Below are positions 24,614-33,405 of a stretch of DNA of 64,000 nucleotides, one piece after another. Under the pieces are notes generated by a model. The model had not been told where the DNA came from, did not search any database, and worked only from the letters and a program-made list of their open reading frames with translations. Source of the DNA: Odoribacter splanchnicus DSM 20712 (GTDB taxonomy: Bacteria > Bacteroidota > Bacteroidia > Bacteroidales > Marinifilaceae); NCBI RefSeq assembly GCF_000190535.1, contig NC_015160.1, positions 930,001 through 994,000 on the forward strand. Reading direction: 5' to 3'. The translations under genes were made by a program, and so were the position numbers. Each line of letters starts with the position of its first letter. Position 1 is the first letter of the stretch.

Positions 24614-25525
24614 CTATCCTGCTACAGGAGTTCCCTGTACTAAAGCGATTACACCCTTTTTATCTTCCCGCATGATACGGCCACCGGCACGTACAAGGAA
24701 TGAATAAATATCACCGTAATAGGTTGCGTCACCCTCGTTCTCGAACGCTTTCACCTCACCCAGCGCACGGCAGACGCTTTGCTCGTGCCATGCAAGACCG
24801 GCGGCGAGGTCGGTGGCTGCACCGGCGGTACTCCATGTTTTGGGAGCTTTGGCCGCAGTGTAAAGGGCTGCCCTGCTACGCATCATGATATTAAAGCTGA
24901 ACAGCTTACCGAGGATACCGTTCTGCGCATCGGCGGAAGCGAGGAACGCCGTGTTCTCGTTCTCCGTCAGGCTATTCAACAGCTGGGAGTACATCTGCGC
25001 ATCCAGCAGCAAATAACGCCCCTCCTGCGGAATATCATCATTATTGAACTTGGTCATCAAGCCCAACACGTCTGCCTTGCAGATACCTTTGCGCTTACCG
25101 GTGGCCTTATCTGTGTAAGCATCAATCTCCGCACCGGTGGTTTCAATGCACTGTGCGGCGGCGGGACTCCAGTTGAAAATGAAATCGAGTGCCACATCAT
25201 CCTGCAGTTTGAGTTTATCCTGACGCAGGACGGACTCCCGTTTGTCATAGCTGAGTTCCACCGTGTCGGCGTTAGGGATAAGTACCGGATCAGTGGTGTA
25301 TTCATCCAGCGGGAACGTCACATCGATATCCGTTCTTTTGGTTACCTTAGCGGGAAGTTCGGTTCGGTTTTTCTTGGTTCCGGATGCTGCACCGGCATTC
25401 GGAATGTGAACAATTTTTCCGTTGTTCACGTACTCATCGGCGTTGAACGCCTTGCTCAGGAAGCTATTGGAGGCAAACAAGCCCTCCACGATAGCCGCCA
25501 TCCAAATTTCTTTCTGAATTGCCAT
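24614..25525 (-). CDS. Major capsid protein
   Basis: 303 residues from ATG 25525 (MAIQKEIWMAAIVEGLFASN). It has capsid-like features: TDPVLIPNADTVELSYDKRE, a mid-region RYLLLDAQMYSQLL and a C-terminal GDIYSFLVRAGGRIM. It follows the protease/scaffold gene directly, the canonical order for head modules, and its size fits a Mu-type (gpT-like) or HK97-fold capsid. No other gene in the element is a better candidate. Confidence 0.85.
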   Translation of the reverse strand: MAIQKEIWMAAIVEGLFASNSFLSKAFNADEYVNNGKIVHIPNAGAASGTKKNRTELPAKVTKRTDIDVTFPLDEYTTDPVLIPNADTVELSYDKRESVLRQDKLKLQDDVALDFIFNWSPAAAQCIETTGAEIDAYTDKATGKRKGICKADVLGLMTKFNNDDIPQEGRYLLLDAQMYSQLLNSLTENENTAFLASADAQNGILGKLFSFNIMMRSRAALYTAAKAPKTWSTAGAATDLAAGLAWHEQSVCRALGEVKAFENEGDATYYGDIYSFLVRAGGRIMREDKKGVIALVQGTPVAG

Positions 25526-25552
25526 TTCTATTCTTGTTTTAATGGTTAATAA

Positions 25553-26539
25553 TTACAGATTCGGTTCGATGCCGAAACGCTCTTTAAACTTGAATTTATA
25601 CAAGTCCGGGGCGGCATCTTTCAGTTCAACAAGCTTACCGGCTTTATCCAGCTCGTTCCATGATTTGTCTTTCCAATCACCGAGTGTCACACCGGATCCT
25701 TTATCCGTGTTGATTTGACCGGCCACGTTTGCACGGCACGGGATAGCTGCCAGCATAGCCTTTGTTCCCTCGAAATCCTTATCGAAAAGGTTCAGCAGGT
25801 TCTCACGGCCTTTCGCATCATAGCGTCCGTCTTTGATGGCCGCATCGGTCAGGGAAACCGCTTCCCGCTTTTGGGATTCCTTTTTGGCCTCGTTCATTTT
25901 ATCCACTGCGTCGGCCAGCGTTTTGTTCTCTTTTTCCAAGCGGTCAGCATTGGCAATGATTCCCTGAATGGCGGTTACGATTTCCGCCTCGCTTGCAGAG
26001 TCCTGCAGCTTCAATACTCCTGTAAGTACGCTCATTTTTAATTGTTTTTTGGGGTTATTACTGTGATCTATCAACCGGATAAGATTACCCTTATCATTCA
26101 GGTCGATAATCTGTTTGCTCTCTCTGTCATAGAATACCAGCGCATTGTGATTGGCTCCGATTGTAACGACACTGCCCTCACGAACCGTCCATCTTGTAAC
26201 GGTAGGGAGCATTTGTCCGGGGAGCATCAGGTCATAGGCATCGCTTTTCTCCTCCGGAGGCCACGCACCGATAGAGGCCATACGGATAAAGTCATTCTCA
26301 ACTTTACGCTTTACCTCTGCGGCACGGGCATCTCCCTCATCGAACACGGCATCGGCTAAAATCTTACCTCCCTCAACACGGATATTTTCCCACCGGCCAA
26401 TCGGTAGAGAGTAATCATCGTGATTCAGAAGCATCACGGGATTCTTTTTAAACTCCTCCAAATTGGCTCCGCTGGTGAGCATCCTAAACCCGTAGGTGTT
26501 CACCGACTCATCATGTAATACAAAGGTTAATTTGCCCAT
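25553..26539 (-). CDS. Prohead protease with C-terminal scaffold region (Mu gpI/Z-like)
   Basis: ATG 26539 (MGKLTFVLHDESVNTYGFRM) gives 328 residues; an 8-residue extension from TTG 26563 is possible. The first half resembles caudoviral prohead proteases (VMLLNHDDYSLPIGRW as the likely catalytic His region; FIRMASIGAWPP as the likely Ser region). The second half is a charged coiled coil (ADRLEKENKTLADAVDKMNE) typical of scaffolds. An internal ATG at 26035 (MSVLTGVLKLQDS), preceded by an A-rich stretch, could give the scaffold alone, as gpZ arises inside gpI in Mu. The capsid gene follows. Confidence 0.82.
   Translation of the reverse strand: MGKLTFVLHDESVNTYGFRMLTSGANLEEFKKNPVMLLNHDDYSLPIGRWENIRVEGGKILADAVFDEGDARAAEVKRKVENDFIRMASIGAWPPEEKSDAYDLMLPGQMLPTVTRWTVREGSVVTIGANHNALVFYDRESKQIIDLNDKGNLIRLIDHSNNPKKQLKMSVLTGVLKLQDSASEAEIVTAIQGIIANADRLEKENKTLADAVDKMNEAKKESQKREAVSLTDAAIKDGRYDAKGRENLLNLFDKDFEGTKAMLAAIPCRANVAGQINTDKGSGVTLGDWKDKSWNELDKAGKLVELKDAAPDLYKFKFKERFGIEPNL
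26035..26035 (-). promoter_or_regulatory. Likely internal translation start for a separate scaffold protein
   Basis: The ATG at 26035 begins MSVLTGVLKLQDSASEAEIV and is preceded by CCCCAAAAAACAATTAAAA, an A-rich context favoured in Bacteroidetes. It lies exactly between the protease and coiled-coil halves. The product would be about 160 residues. Confidence 0.5.
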
Positions 26540-26563
26540 TTCGCTCGTTTGATTTTGTGACAA

Positions 26564-26711
26564 AATTCAGGGTAAAAAACGGGCTGTACAAATCGGCCTG
26601 TAACCGTTTCAACTTAAACCGTAGCCATTTCAGTTTAAACGTAAACCATTACAAACCAATTATTTTCACTCACCGCAAGGCTTTACCTTTGGGCTATAAA
26701 ATGATACAATT
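26564..26711. promoter_or_regulatory. Divergent late promoter region between head and capsid/tail operons
   Basis: The 148-base gap separates the minus-strand capsid/tail genes from the plus-strand terminase operon. On the plus strand TACCTTTG (26684-26691) is a perfect -7 box, placed 20 bases before the terminase start. An A/T-rich TTTTC about 17 bases upstream may serve as -33. The stretch also holds three near-repeats of the type GTTTCAACTTAAACCGTA / CATTTCAGTTTAAACGTA, which may bind a late activator. No clear -7 box was found on the minus strand. Confidence 0.55.
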
Positions 26712-27164
26712 ATGGCGGAAGAACTGAAAGCAAATCAACGGAAAGAATGGGCGAAATTGATGTATCTCAAAGAGAACATCACCCAGCAGGAAATTGCCGA
26801 CCGGGTAGGTGTTTCCCGTGTCACGGTGAACAAATGGGTTAAGGAATGGGAGGGTTTAAAGCTCAACCTCCTGCAGACACGGGAGGAACGGATCAGCTCA
26901 ACGCTCACGCAGCTGGATGAACTCGACCGCTCCATCGCAGGCAAAGAGGAGGGGAAACGGTATCCCTCAGCGGCGGAGGCCGATATACGGCGTAAACTGA
27001 CGGCTGACCTTGAGGCATTGGAGCAGGATGCCTCCATCAGGGATATATACAATGTTTCCCGTGGGCTGCTCGATTGGCTCCGCCAGCAGGATCTCGAAAG
27101 GGCAAAGGAGCTGAGTGATTATTTTGATGCGTACATAAAAGAGAAAATGAAATGGGTAAAATAG
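26712..27164 (+). CDS. Terminase small subunit (HTH DNA-binding)
   Basis: 150 residues from ATG 26712. Residues about 20-50 form a helix-turn-helix (ITQQEIADRVGVSRVTVNKW) and the rest is helical. It resembles the DUF1804/Mu gp27-like small terminase group. It should recognise phage DNA and load the large subunit. It overlaps the large-subunit gene by 13 bases, so translation is coupled. It is the first gene of the plus-strand head operon. Confidence 0.82.
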   Translation: MAEELKANQRKEWAKLMYLKENITQQEIADRVGVSRVTVNKWVKEWEGLKLNLLQTREERISSTLTQLDELDRSIAGKEEGKRYPSAAEADIRRKLTADLEALEQDASIRDIYNVSRGLLDWLRQQDLERAKELSDYFDAYIKEKMKWVK

Positions 27165-28672
27165 ATGATATTCAGGCATACAAGGAGTGGACTGAATACC
27201 ATCGTTCACTCAAACGGGATAAAGCCGCCGACAACCTCTCGCCGGTAGAGCGAAAGAAAAAGCTGGAAAAGCTGGAGGCGAACGTCATCGAGTGGATCCT
27301 GTTCTTTTTCTCGGAGTTCGCAAAGTACCCCTTTACCAAGTTCCACAAAAAGGCAATCAAACGCATCACCACGAATATGGAATGGTACGAGGTTCTCTCG
27401 TGGTCACGTGAGCTGGCAAAATCCACCATCGTGTTCATGTGTATGATGTACCTCGTGCTGACCGGGAAGAAAAGGAACGTGCTGCTTATATCAAACAGTC
27501 ACGAGAATGCAGTCCGACTATTGGAACCGTACAAAAAAGCCTTTGAGAGCAATTCCATGTTAAAGGCGTATTACGGCGACTTGAGGGAGTTCGGGAGCTG
27601 GACGGCAGATGAATTCACTCTCACTACCGGGGCAACATTCCGGGCTATCGGTGCGCTGGAGTCACCTCGTGGAACAAAAAAGGACGCTGTTCGTCCGGAC
27701 ACGGCTCTCGTGGATGACTTCGACACGGATCCGGACTGCAGGAACCCGGATATCCTGAAAAAGAAATGGGAATGGTTCGAGGAGGCTTTGTTCCCAACCC
27801 GATCTATCAGCGAGGATTTGCTGGTGATATTCTGCGGGAACCTGATCGCTCTCGACTGTTGCGTGAAACGTGCCGGTGAAAAGGCCGACCATTGGGACAT
27901 CGTGAACATCCGGGACAAGGAGGGCAAATCCAGCTGGCCGGAAAAGAACACGGAGGAACGCATCGACCGTATTCAGTCCAAAATCAGTACAAAGGCATTC
28001 CAGCAGGAATACATGAACAACCCGCTCTCCGAGGGTGACACGTTCAAAGAAATGATATGGGGCAAATGCCCGCCGCTCTCAAAAATGCAGTTTGTCGTGG
28101 CATACGGGGATCCGGCTCCGTCCAACTCGAAAAACAAGGCCACCTCTTTCAAAGCCTGTTTTCTTATCGGGTATTATGACGGCAAATTCTACGTTTACAC
28201 CGGTTATCTCGACCACGTGGTAAACGAGGAGTACGTGAATTGGTATTATTATCTCCGGGATTACGTGGGGCAAAAAGCACAGGTATATAATTATATCGAA
28301 AATAACAAGCTGCAGGATCCTTTCTACGAACAGGTGTTCGTTCCGCTATTCAGCGAGAAAGGAAAACAGCTCGGATTTATCGGGATCATACCGGATACCC
28401 GGAAGAAACCGGAAAAGTTCGACCGTATCGAGGGAAACCTTGAGCCGATCAACCGGCGGGGGCAACTCATCCTCAACATTGACGAAAAGGATAATCCGCA
28501 CATGAAAAGGCTGGAGGAGCAGTTCCTGCTCATCAACCGGGCGATGAAATCACCCGCTGACGGAGTGGACTGCATCGAGGGCGGAGTGTGGATCATCAAC
28601 CAGAAGATAAGCACGCTCTCGGCTGGATCCTACACCGTGGGCGCACGTGTAACCAATAAAAAGAGATTTTAA
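27152..28672 (+). CDS. Terminase large subunit
   Basis: 506 residues. The ATPase half has a Walker A-like SRELAKST at 85-92 and an acidic TALVDDFDTD as Walker B. The nuclease half has VAYGDPAPS with a likely metal-binding Asp and later conserved acidic residues. This is the motor that packages phage DNA into proheads; Mu-like phages package by headful from integrated copies. It is closest in layout to Mu gp28-type terminases. Length is normal. Confidence 0.92.
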   Translation: MGKIDDIQAYKEWTEYHRSLKRDKAADNLSPVERKKKLEKLEANVIEWILFFFSEFAKYPFTKFHKKAIKRITTNMEWYEVLSWSRELAKSTIVFMCMMYLVLTGKKRNVLLISNSHENAVRLLEPYKKAFESNSMLKAYYGDLREFGSWTADEFTLTTGATFRAIGALESPRGTKKDAVRPDTALVDDFDTDPDCRNPDILKKKWEWFEEALFPTRSISEDLLVIFCGNLIALDCCVKRAGEKADHWDIVNIRDKEGKSSWPEKNTEERIDRIQSKISTKAFQQEYMNNPLSEGDTFKEMIWGKCPPLSKMQFVVAYGDPAPSNSKNKATSFKACFLIGYYDGKFYVYTGYLDHVVNEEYVNWYYYLRDYVGQKAQVYNYIENNKLQDPFYEQVFVPLFSEKGKQLGFIGIIPDTRKKPEKFDRIEGNLEPINRRGQLILNIDEKDNPHMKRLEEQFLLINRAMKSPADGVDCIEGGVWIINQKISTLSAGSYTVGARVTNKKRF

Positions 28673-28674
28673 TC

Positions 28675-29100
28675 ATGGCATTTATCACACCCAAAGAATT
28701 GGAAACGCACCTCTACAAAGAAAATATAGAGGCTATCAGCAGGGAGGATGAAACAATCCTCACGGCGGCCATAGACGCTGCCGTACAGGAAGCATACGGC
28801 TATCTTGGTGCGTATGACCGCAAAAAGATTTTCGAGGCCACAGGGAGCCAAAGAAACGCCCTCCTGCTCATTTTTGTAAAGGACATAGCCGTGTGGCATT
28901 TCGTGAACCTATGTAATGCCGGTACTGACCTGCAGCTCCGGCAGGATCGTTACGAGCGTGCCGTGGCATGGCTCCGGCAAGTGCAGAAATCGGACGTTAA
29001 ACCTGACCTCCCCATCATAGACGAGGACGGGGACGGGAAACCGGATACTGCAGGTGAATATATCTACGGGAGCAATCCCAAGCGTAATCAACATTTTTAA
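28675..29100 (+). CDS. Mu gp36-like head protein (DUF1320)
   Basis: 141 residues from ATG 28675, two bases after the terminase stop. It begins MAFITPKELETHLYKENIEA and has the helical pattern of DUF1320 proteins (AAIDAAVQEAYGYLGAYDRK), including the central hydrophobic helix LLLIFVKDIAVWHFVN. The C-terminal DEDGDGKPDT could bind calcium. DUF1320 proteins are virion-assembly or head-tail joining proteins of Mu-like phages. Confidence 0.78.
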   Translation: MAFITPKELETHLYKENIEAISREDETILTAAIDAAVQEAYGYLGAYDRKKIFEATGSQRNALLLIFVKDIAVWHFVNLCNAGTDLQLRQDRYERAVAWLRQVQKSDVKPDLPIIDEDGDGKPDTAGEYIYGSNPKRNQHF

Positions 29101-29103
29101 TAT

Positions 29104-31638
29104 ATGACTATGGTGAACAAGAAAAAAAAGACGGCCACGACAAATGCCGGGGCAAAATCAAAGGAGCAGCTGATCATCCATCAGATCGTAGTCAAAGCCC
29201 CCCAGCGGAAAGTGTATGACGTGGGAAATTGGCGGACGGCTCTCTCATCGGCGGACAATGGCCGGACAAAGCAGCTTTATGACCTGCTCGATGATATCAT
29301 GATTGACGGGGTTTTGAGCGATGCCGTTCAAAAGCGTATCGATGCGGTCACGAACTCGGAGCTTACTTTCCAAAATGCGGACGGGGAAGAAGTGGAGGAG
29401 ATCGCAGACCTGATGGATACCACCGCATGGGAGGATCTGCTGACTGAAATCCTGAAAAAGAAAATATACGGGCGTTCAGGAGTTGAAATGACCTTTAATG
29501 ACGGCTTCAACGTGGAACCGATTCCGGCAAAGCATATCAACCTGAAAAACCGCACCATCCTCCGGCAGGATACGGACGAAACAGGCATACCATACGAGGG
29601 AGATTCCCAGCTGCTGATTCTCGGCAAAGACCGGGATTTCGGTTTGTTACTCAAGGCGGCTCCCTATGCCATCTATAAACGTGGAGGGTTCGGGGATTGG
29701 TCACAATGGATCGAGCTTTTCGGGATGCCCCAGCGTATCGGTAAATACAACACGTATGATCCGGAGAGCCGCAAGCTGCTGGAGGAGGCTTTCGATAAAG
29801 CCGGATCCGCACCGTATGTGGTCATCCCTAAAGAGGCGGACGTGGAAACCAAAGAGGGCGGAACGGGTTCAGGATCCTCGTACAACGAATTCAGGCAAGC
29901 GAATAACGAGGAGATGCTGATCACCATCCTCGGACAAACCATGACCACTATACAGGGAGAGAAAGGCGCACGTTCATTGGGTGAGGTTCACAAGGAGGTA
30001 GAGGAGGGAAAGAATAAATCTGACCTCCGGTACGTACAGCGTGTCCTCAACCAAAAGGTACTCCCCATGCTGGAGGCGAGAGGGTATCCCGTTGCTGGCG
30101 GAAAGTTCATTTTTCCGAAAGCGGCGGAACAGCTCTCCGTTACCGAGGTGGTTCAACTTTCCGATATCATGGATATCCCGCAGAGCTACCTGCATGAAAA
30201 ATATTCAATTCCCGTGCCTAAAGACGGGGAGCCGGTCGCAAAACGTGCCTCCTCTCAGGCCGCTCAGTTCGATACGGGTGAGGATCCGGAGGAGGAAACA
30301 ATCAGCAATGCAGACCGTAATCTCTTTATGCGCTTATGGGATTTTTTCGTGCAAGCCCCGCAGGTCGGGGCATCCATTGGAAAAGCCCCCATCAGGCTGA
30401 GTGATAACGCTCCGATGGCGGAAAGGCTGGCCGCAAGGATTGCAAACGGCGAAACCGGGAAGTTCGATGCGGAGTTGTTCTCCTTTATTGCTACCGACTT
30501 TTTGAACGGCGTTCAAACGGCGTTCAAACGTTCAATGAACCATGCGGACGTGAGGTTCGCTTACGGGCTGCAGGATGACGCTTTCATTACTGCTTTGGAG
30601 ATGAACCTGTTTCATTTTTCCGCCGGTAAGACGTTGGCGGAGATTCAGGAGCTGAACAAGGCGTTCAGGGAGAGCGGCAATTTTCAGGACTTCTCCAAAA
30701 AGGCGGAGCAGATCTGCGGCACGTTCAATAAAACGTGGCAAAAGACGGAATACGAAACGGCGGTACTGACGGCGGAGTCCGCCAGTAATTACCACCGGCT
30801 CATGGGAAAAACAAAACTGTTCCCTTATTGGAAGTATGTCACCGCCGGTGATGAAAAGGTAAGGGAGGAACACCGGAAGCTGGACGGGGTGATATTACCG
30901 GCCAACGATCCACGGTGGAAAAAGATATTCCCGCCTAACGGATGGAAATGTCGCTGCAGGGTGGTTCCGCTCATGAAACACGAGGCCGAGGGTATAGACA
31001 TCAACGCCATGCGTGCCATTGTCGATGAATACCTCGGAACGGGTGAATGGAAAATGAACGAGGCTCAGGGCTGGGATTCAAACCGGGGAGAAACGGCTGA
31101 GGTGTTTTCCAAGAACCAGCATTATATCCGCAAGTTTCCCGATAAAGCCGCCTCCTTGCTGGGTGACCTGCATTATAATGATTACGGGCTGGAGTCCTTT
31201 GGAAAGAAAGCGGCGGCAGCGACCGAAAAAGCACCGGTGTTTGCCGGGGATCCGAACCAGTGGAGGGATTCGCATCAGGTGATGGATGACTACAAAGGCC
31301 GAAAGGTGCAACTTACGGAGGAGGTGTTCAAACGCCACACCACAAAGAAATACGAGGAGGCTCGTGTTCCTCTCGTGGAGTGCATCCCGGACGTGCTTAA
31401 AAACCCTGACGAGGTATGGATAAACGACTATCAAAAGAAGTTCGACAACCTGAACTTTATCAAGTTTTACGAGGATAAGGTGATTAACGTGGTTTGCGAG
31501 GTTAAGAACGGAACGCTCTATCAGGTCACGACATGGTTCGAGATAGAACAAAACGCCAACATCAAGGTGAAAGGCCGCAGGAGCAGAAAGATAGATCCAC
31601 GATGGAGATATCGCCGTGGTCTGCTTATCAAAAAGTAA
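29104..31638 (+). CDS. Portal (DUF935, Mu gp29-like) fused to MuF head protein and a C-terminal nuclease-like domain
   Basis: 844 residues from ATG 29104. Residues about 20-430 are a DUF935 portal (IDAVTNSELTFQNADGEEVE, IYGRSGVEMTFNDGFNVEPI, FGMPQRIGKYNTYDP). About 470-640 is a MuF/SPP1 gp7-like domain ending in the metal-site-like NGWKCRCRVVPLMKHE. About 710-844 is a small alpha/beta domain (RKVQLTEEVFKRHTTKKYEE, then NPDEVWINDYQKKFD and LYQVTTWFEI) that resembles the PBECR/barnase-EndoU-type nuclease domains found fused to MuF. In Mu the portal and F proteins are separate genes, so this is a triple fusion. The nuclease could be injected with the DNA. Functions of the first two parts are well supported, the third less so. 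Confidence 0.8.
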   Translation: MTMVNKKKKTATTNAGAKSKEQLIIHQIVVKAPQRKVYDVGNWRTALSSADNGRTKQLYDLLDDIMIDGVLSDAVQKRIDAVTNSELTFQNADGEEVEEIADLMDTTAWEDLLTEILKKKIYGRSGVEMTFNDGFNVEPIPAKHINLKNRTILRQDTDETGIPYEGDSQLLILGKDRDFGLLLKAAPYAIYKRGGFGDWSQWIELFGMPQRIGKYNTYDPESRKLLEEAFDKAGSAPYVVIPKEADVETKEGGTGSGSSYNEFRQANNEEMLITILGQTMTTIQGEKGARSLGEVHKEVEEGKNKSDLRYVQRVLNQKVLPMLEARGYPVAGGKFIFPKAAEQLSVTEVVQLSDIMDIPQSYLHEKYSIPVPKDGEPVAKRASSQAAQFDTGEDPEEETISNADRNLFMRLWDFFVQAPQVGASIGKAPIRLSDNAPMAERLAARIANGETGKFDAELFSFIATDFLNGVQTAFKRSMNHADVRFAYGLQDDAFITALEMNLFHFSAGKTLAEIQELNKAFRESGNFQDFSKKAEQICGTFNKTWQKTEYETAVLTAESASNYHRLMGKTKLFPYWKYVTAGDEKVREEHRKLDGVILPANDPRWKKIFPPNGWKCRCRVVPLMKHEAEGIDINAMRAIVDEYLGTGEWKMNEAQGWDSNRGETAEVFSKNQHYIRKFPDKAASLLGDLHYNDYGLESFGKKAAAATEKAPVFAGDPNQWRDSHQVMDDYKGRKVQLTEEVFKRHTTKKYEEARVPLVECIPDVLKNPDEVWINDYQKKFDNLNFIKFYEDKVINVVCEVKNGTLYQVTTWFEIEQNANIKVKGRRSRKIDPRWRYRRGLLIKK

Positions 31639-31663
31639 AAGGAGGCTCTGAGAACCTCCTTTT
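31637..31663 (+). terminator. Hairpin after the portal-MuF gene
   Basis: AAAAGGAGG (31637-31645) pairs with CCTCCTTTT (31655-31663) around a 9-base loop, and T/A-rich sequence follows. It overlaps the stop codon of the portal fusion and separates the packaging genes from gpG-like and gp37-like genes, so it may act as a partial terminator. Confidence 0.65.
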
Positions 31664-31800
31664 ATATACGGATTAACATCCCGCTCCGCCGTATAAAGCC
31701 CGGACTTTTTGATGCCCCCGTCATCCGTCAGGTGTTGGCATATTCGATTCATCCCCGGAGCGATATGCTTACGGAAGCAAATATACAAAATTATTTCAAT

Positions 31801-32277
31801 ATGAATATCAAAGAATTAAATAATTATCTGCAATCGCTCCCGGAGGAGATAATCTCCGATGCGGCAGAAATCGTGGCGGAAACGGCCACGGAATACTATA
31901 AATCAGCTTTCAAGAAGAAAGCATTTGACGGGAACCCGTGGACTCCGGCAAAAGCACCGAAAACAACCGGTTCCCTGCTGATCGACTCCGGTGCGCTGGT
32001 GAACAGTATCAGACCGGCGGTGATAACTCCCCAGCGGGTGGTTATCTCTGCAGGGAATGAAAAGATAGATTACGCTCAGGTACACAACGAGGGATTCAAA
32101 GGTATAGTACCCGTACCGGCACACACCCGGAAAACAAAACGGAAAGATGTACCGGTCAAGGCGCACACCCGGAAAACTAACATCCCGAAACGTGAATTCA
32201 TGGGAGATTCCGAAGAATTGAACGAGCAGATACACGCACGGATAGAGGGATATATTGACTCACTTAACAATGAATAG
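31801..32277 (+). CDS. Virion morphogenesis protein (Mu gpG-like)
   Basis: ATG 31801 (MNIKELNNYLQSLPEEIISD) gives 158 residues; a longer frame from 31732 begins in the hairpin region and is rejected. It resembles the phage virion morphogenesis family (gpG/tail completion): AFKKKAFDGNPWTPAKAPKT, then SGALVNSIRP and HNEGFKGIVPVPAHTRKTKR. This family acts in head-tail joining. It contains a small duplication (two HTRKT segments about 20 residues apart). Confidence 0.8.
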   Translation: MNIKELNNYLQSLPEEIISDAAEIVAETATEYYKSAFKKKAFDGNPWTPAKAPKTTGSLLIDSGALVNSIRPAVITPQRVVISAGNEKIDYAQVHNEGFKGIVPVPAHTRKTKRKDVPVKAHTRKTNIPKREFMGDSEELNEQIHARIEGYIDSLNNE

Positions 32278-32279
32278 CT

Positions 32280-32711
32280 ATGAACAAAGAAATTTTTATT
32301 GCCGTTTGTGACCGGCTGAAAACAGAAGTACCCGGGCTCCGGTGGATAGATGCCGAGGAGGGACAACTTAACACGGGAGAGCGGCCTGCTGTGGCTTTCC
32401 CGTGCTGCCTGATAGATATATCTTACCCGTCCTGCGAAACCCACATGGGTGGACGGCAAAAGATAAATGCGCAAATACAACTTAGGGTGGCCTTTCAAGC
32501 CGGAGGGAGTACAAATGCGGCAGCCCCTAAACTTGTCAGGGAACACGCTCTCTCCTGCATGGACACGTTGGATAAGATACACGAGGCTTTGCAATGGTGG
32601 AACGGCGGGAACCTTTTCAACCCGATGCGCCGCCTCCGGGGTGCGCCGGAAAAAAGAGCGGACGGTCTGAAAGTGTATAACGTGATCTATGAAACCGAGT
32701 TTATGGATTAG
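32280..32711 (+). CDS. Mu gp37-like protein (DUF1834-like), head-tail connection
   Basis: 143 residues, starting two bases after the gpG-like gene. It is a compact alpha/beta protein beginning MNKEIFIAVCDRLKTEVPGL, with PCCLIDISYPSCETHMGGRQ and a central INAQIQLRVAFQ strand. Size and place fit the gp37/tail-terminator group. It is the last gene of the plus-strand head operon and ends tail-to-tail with a minus-strand gene; the stops overlap by 4 bases. Confidence 0.65.
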   Translation: MNKEIFIAVCDRLKTEVPGLRWIDAEEGQLNTGERPAVAFPCCLIDISYPSCETHMGGRQKINAQIQLRVAFQAGGSTNAAAPKLVREHALSCMDTLDKIHEALQWWNGGNLFNPMRRLRGAPEKRADGLKVYNVIYETEFMD

Positions 32712-33055
32712 TTCCAATCAAAGCCGGGAAACATCGCTTTGAGCTTGCGGGTGGACGCTTTGGAACGCAGGAGTTCATTGTAAAAATCATCCTGTTCCAC
32801 CAGCGTGTTGCTGATGGTTCGCTCTTCGACAAAGAACTCGTTATCGGAAAGGATTCTCAGCACGTCATCGAAGCGGCGGCGTTTGATCTCAGTCCAATAG
32901 TAATAACGGGCGGTCATGATGCGGTTCCGCTTTTCGAGGCGGTCACGGCGGGAGGTGATGGCAGCATCGGAGGAGGCAACCGTGCGTGTTCTGCGGCGGT
33001 TACCGGCTTTCTCTATTTCCGGGCAAAAAAACGGTATTACGAGCTGCTCCTGCAT
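32708..33055 (-). CDS. Phage early-operon protein of unknown function
   Basis: 115 residues from ATG 33055. It is very basic in the middle (AGNRRRTRTVASSDAAITSR, RRDRLEKRNRIMTARYYYWT) with a helical C-terminus (DDFYNELLRSKASTRKLKAM). Such a charge pattern suggests nucleic-acid binding, but no family is recognised. It is the last gene of the leftward early operon, and its stop overlaps the stop of the convergent head operon. Confidence 0.65.
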   Translation of the reverse strand: MQEQLVIPFFCPEIEKAGNRRRTRTVASSDAAITSRRDRLEKRNRIMTARYYYWTEIKRRRFDDVLRILSDNEFFVEERTISNTLVEQDDFYNELLRSKASTRKLKAMFPGFDWN

Positions 33056-33162
33056 ATTGATTTGATTACTTAATACAAAGGTACATTATTTGCACCATAG
33101 TACGAAAAAAGTCCGCTGAAAATTAGGATTTCAGCGGACTTTTATTATTGATTAAAGGGCTT

Positions 33163-33405
33163 TTACATTGCAAGCATACCCTCTTTGTCATCCTTACCCG
33201 GAACGAACGGCTTTATAGTGGTTATCACCGAGCTGGTCACTTTCACTCTGCCGGATCCGAGGCAGGTCGGACATTGGCAGGATCCGGATACCTTTGTCCT
33301 GTTCTCATCGCTGTACTCGAATACAACGCCTTTTCCCTCGCAACGCTTGCATACAGCCACACGGGTGGGAATATACCGGGCTTTCGCATTATTCGTCTGT
33401 TCCAT
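33163..33405 (-). CDS. Small zinc-ribbon/DnaJ-type Cys-rich protein
   Basis: 80 residues with two CxxC pairs in DnaJ-like form: CKRCEGKGVVFEY (residues 19-31) and CPTCLGSGRVKV. It should bind one zinc. A second, similar phage gene lies at 36016-36243. Function is unknown; a role in nucleic-acid or protein binding is inferred. It overlaps the upstream 33389-33673 gene by 17 bases. Confidence 0.7.
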   Translation of the reverse strand: MEQTNNAKARYIPTRVAVCKRCEGKGVVFEYSDENRTKVSGSCQCPTCLGSGRVKVTSSVITTIKPFVPGKDDKEGMLAM

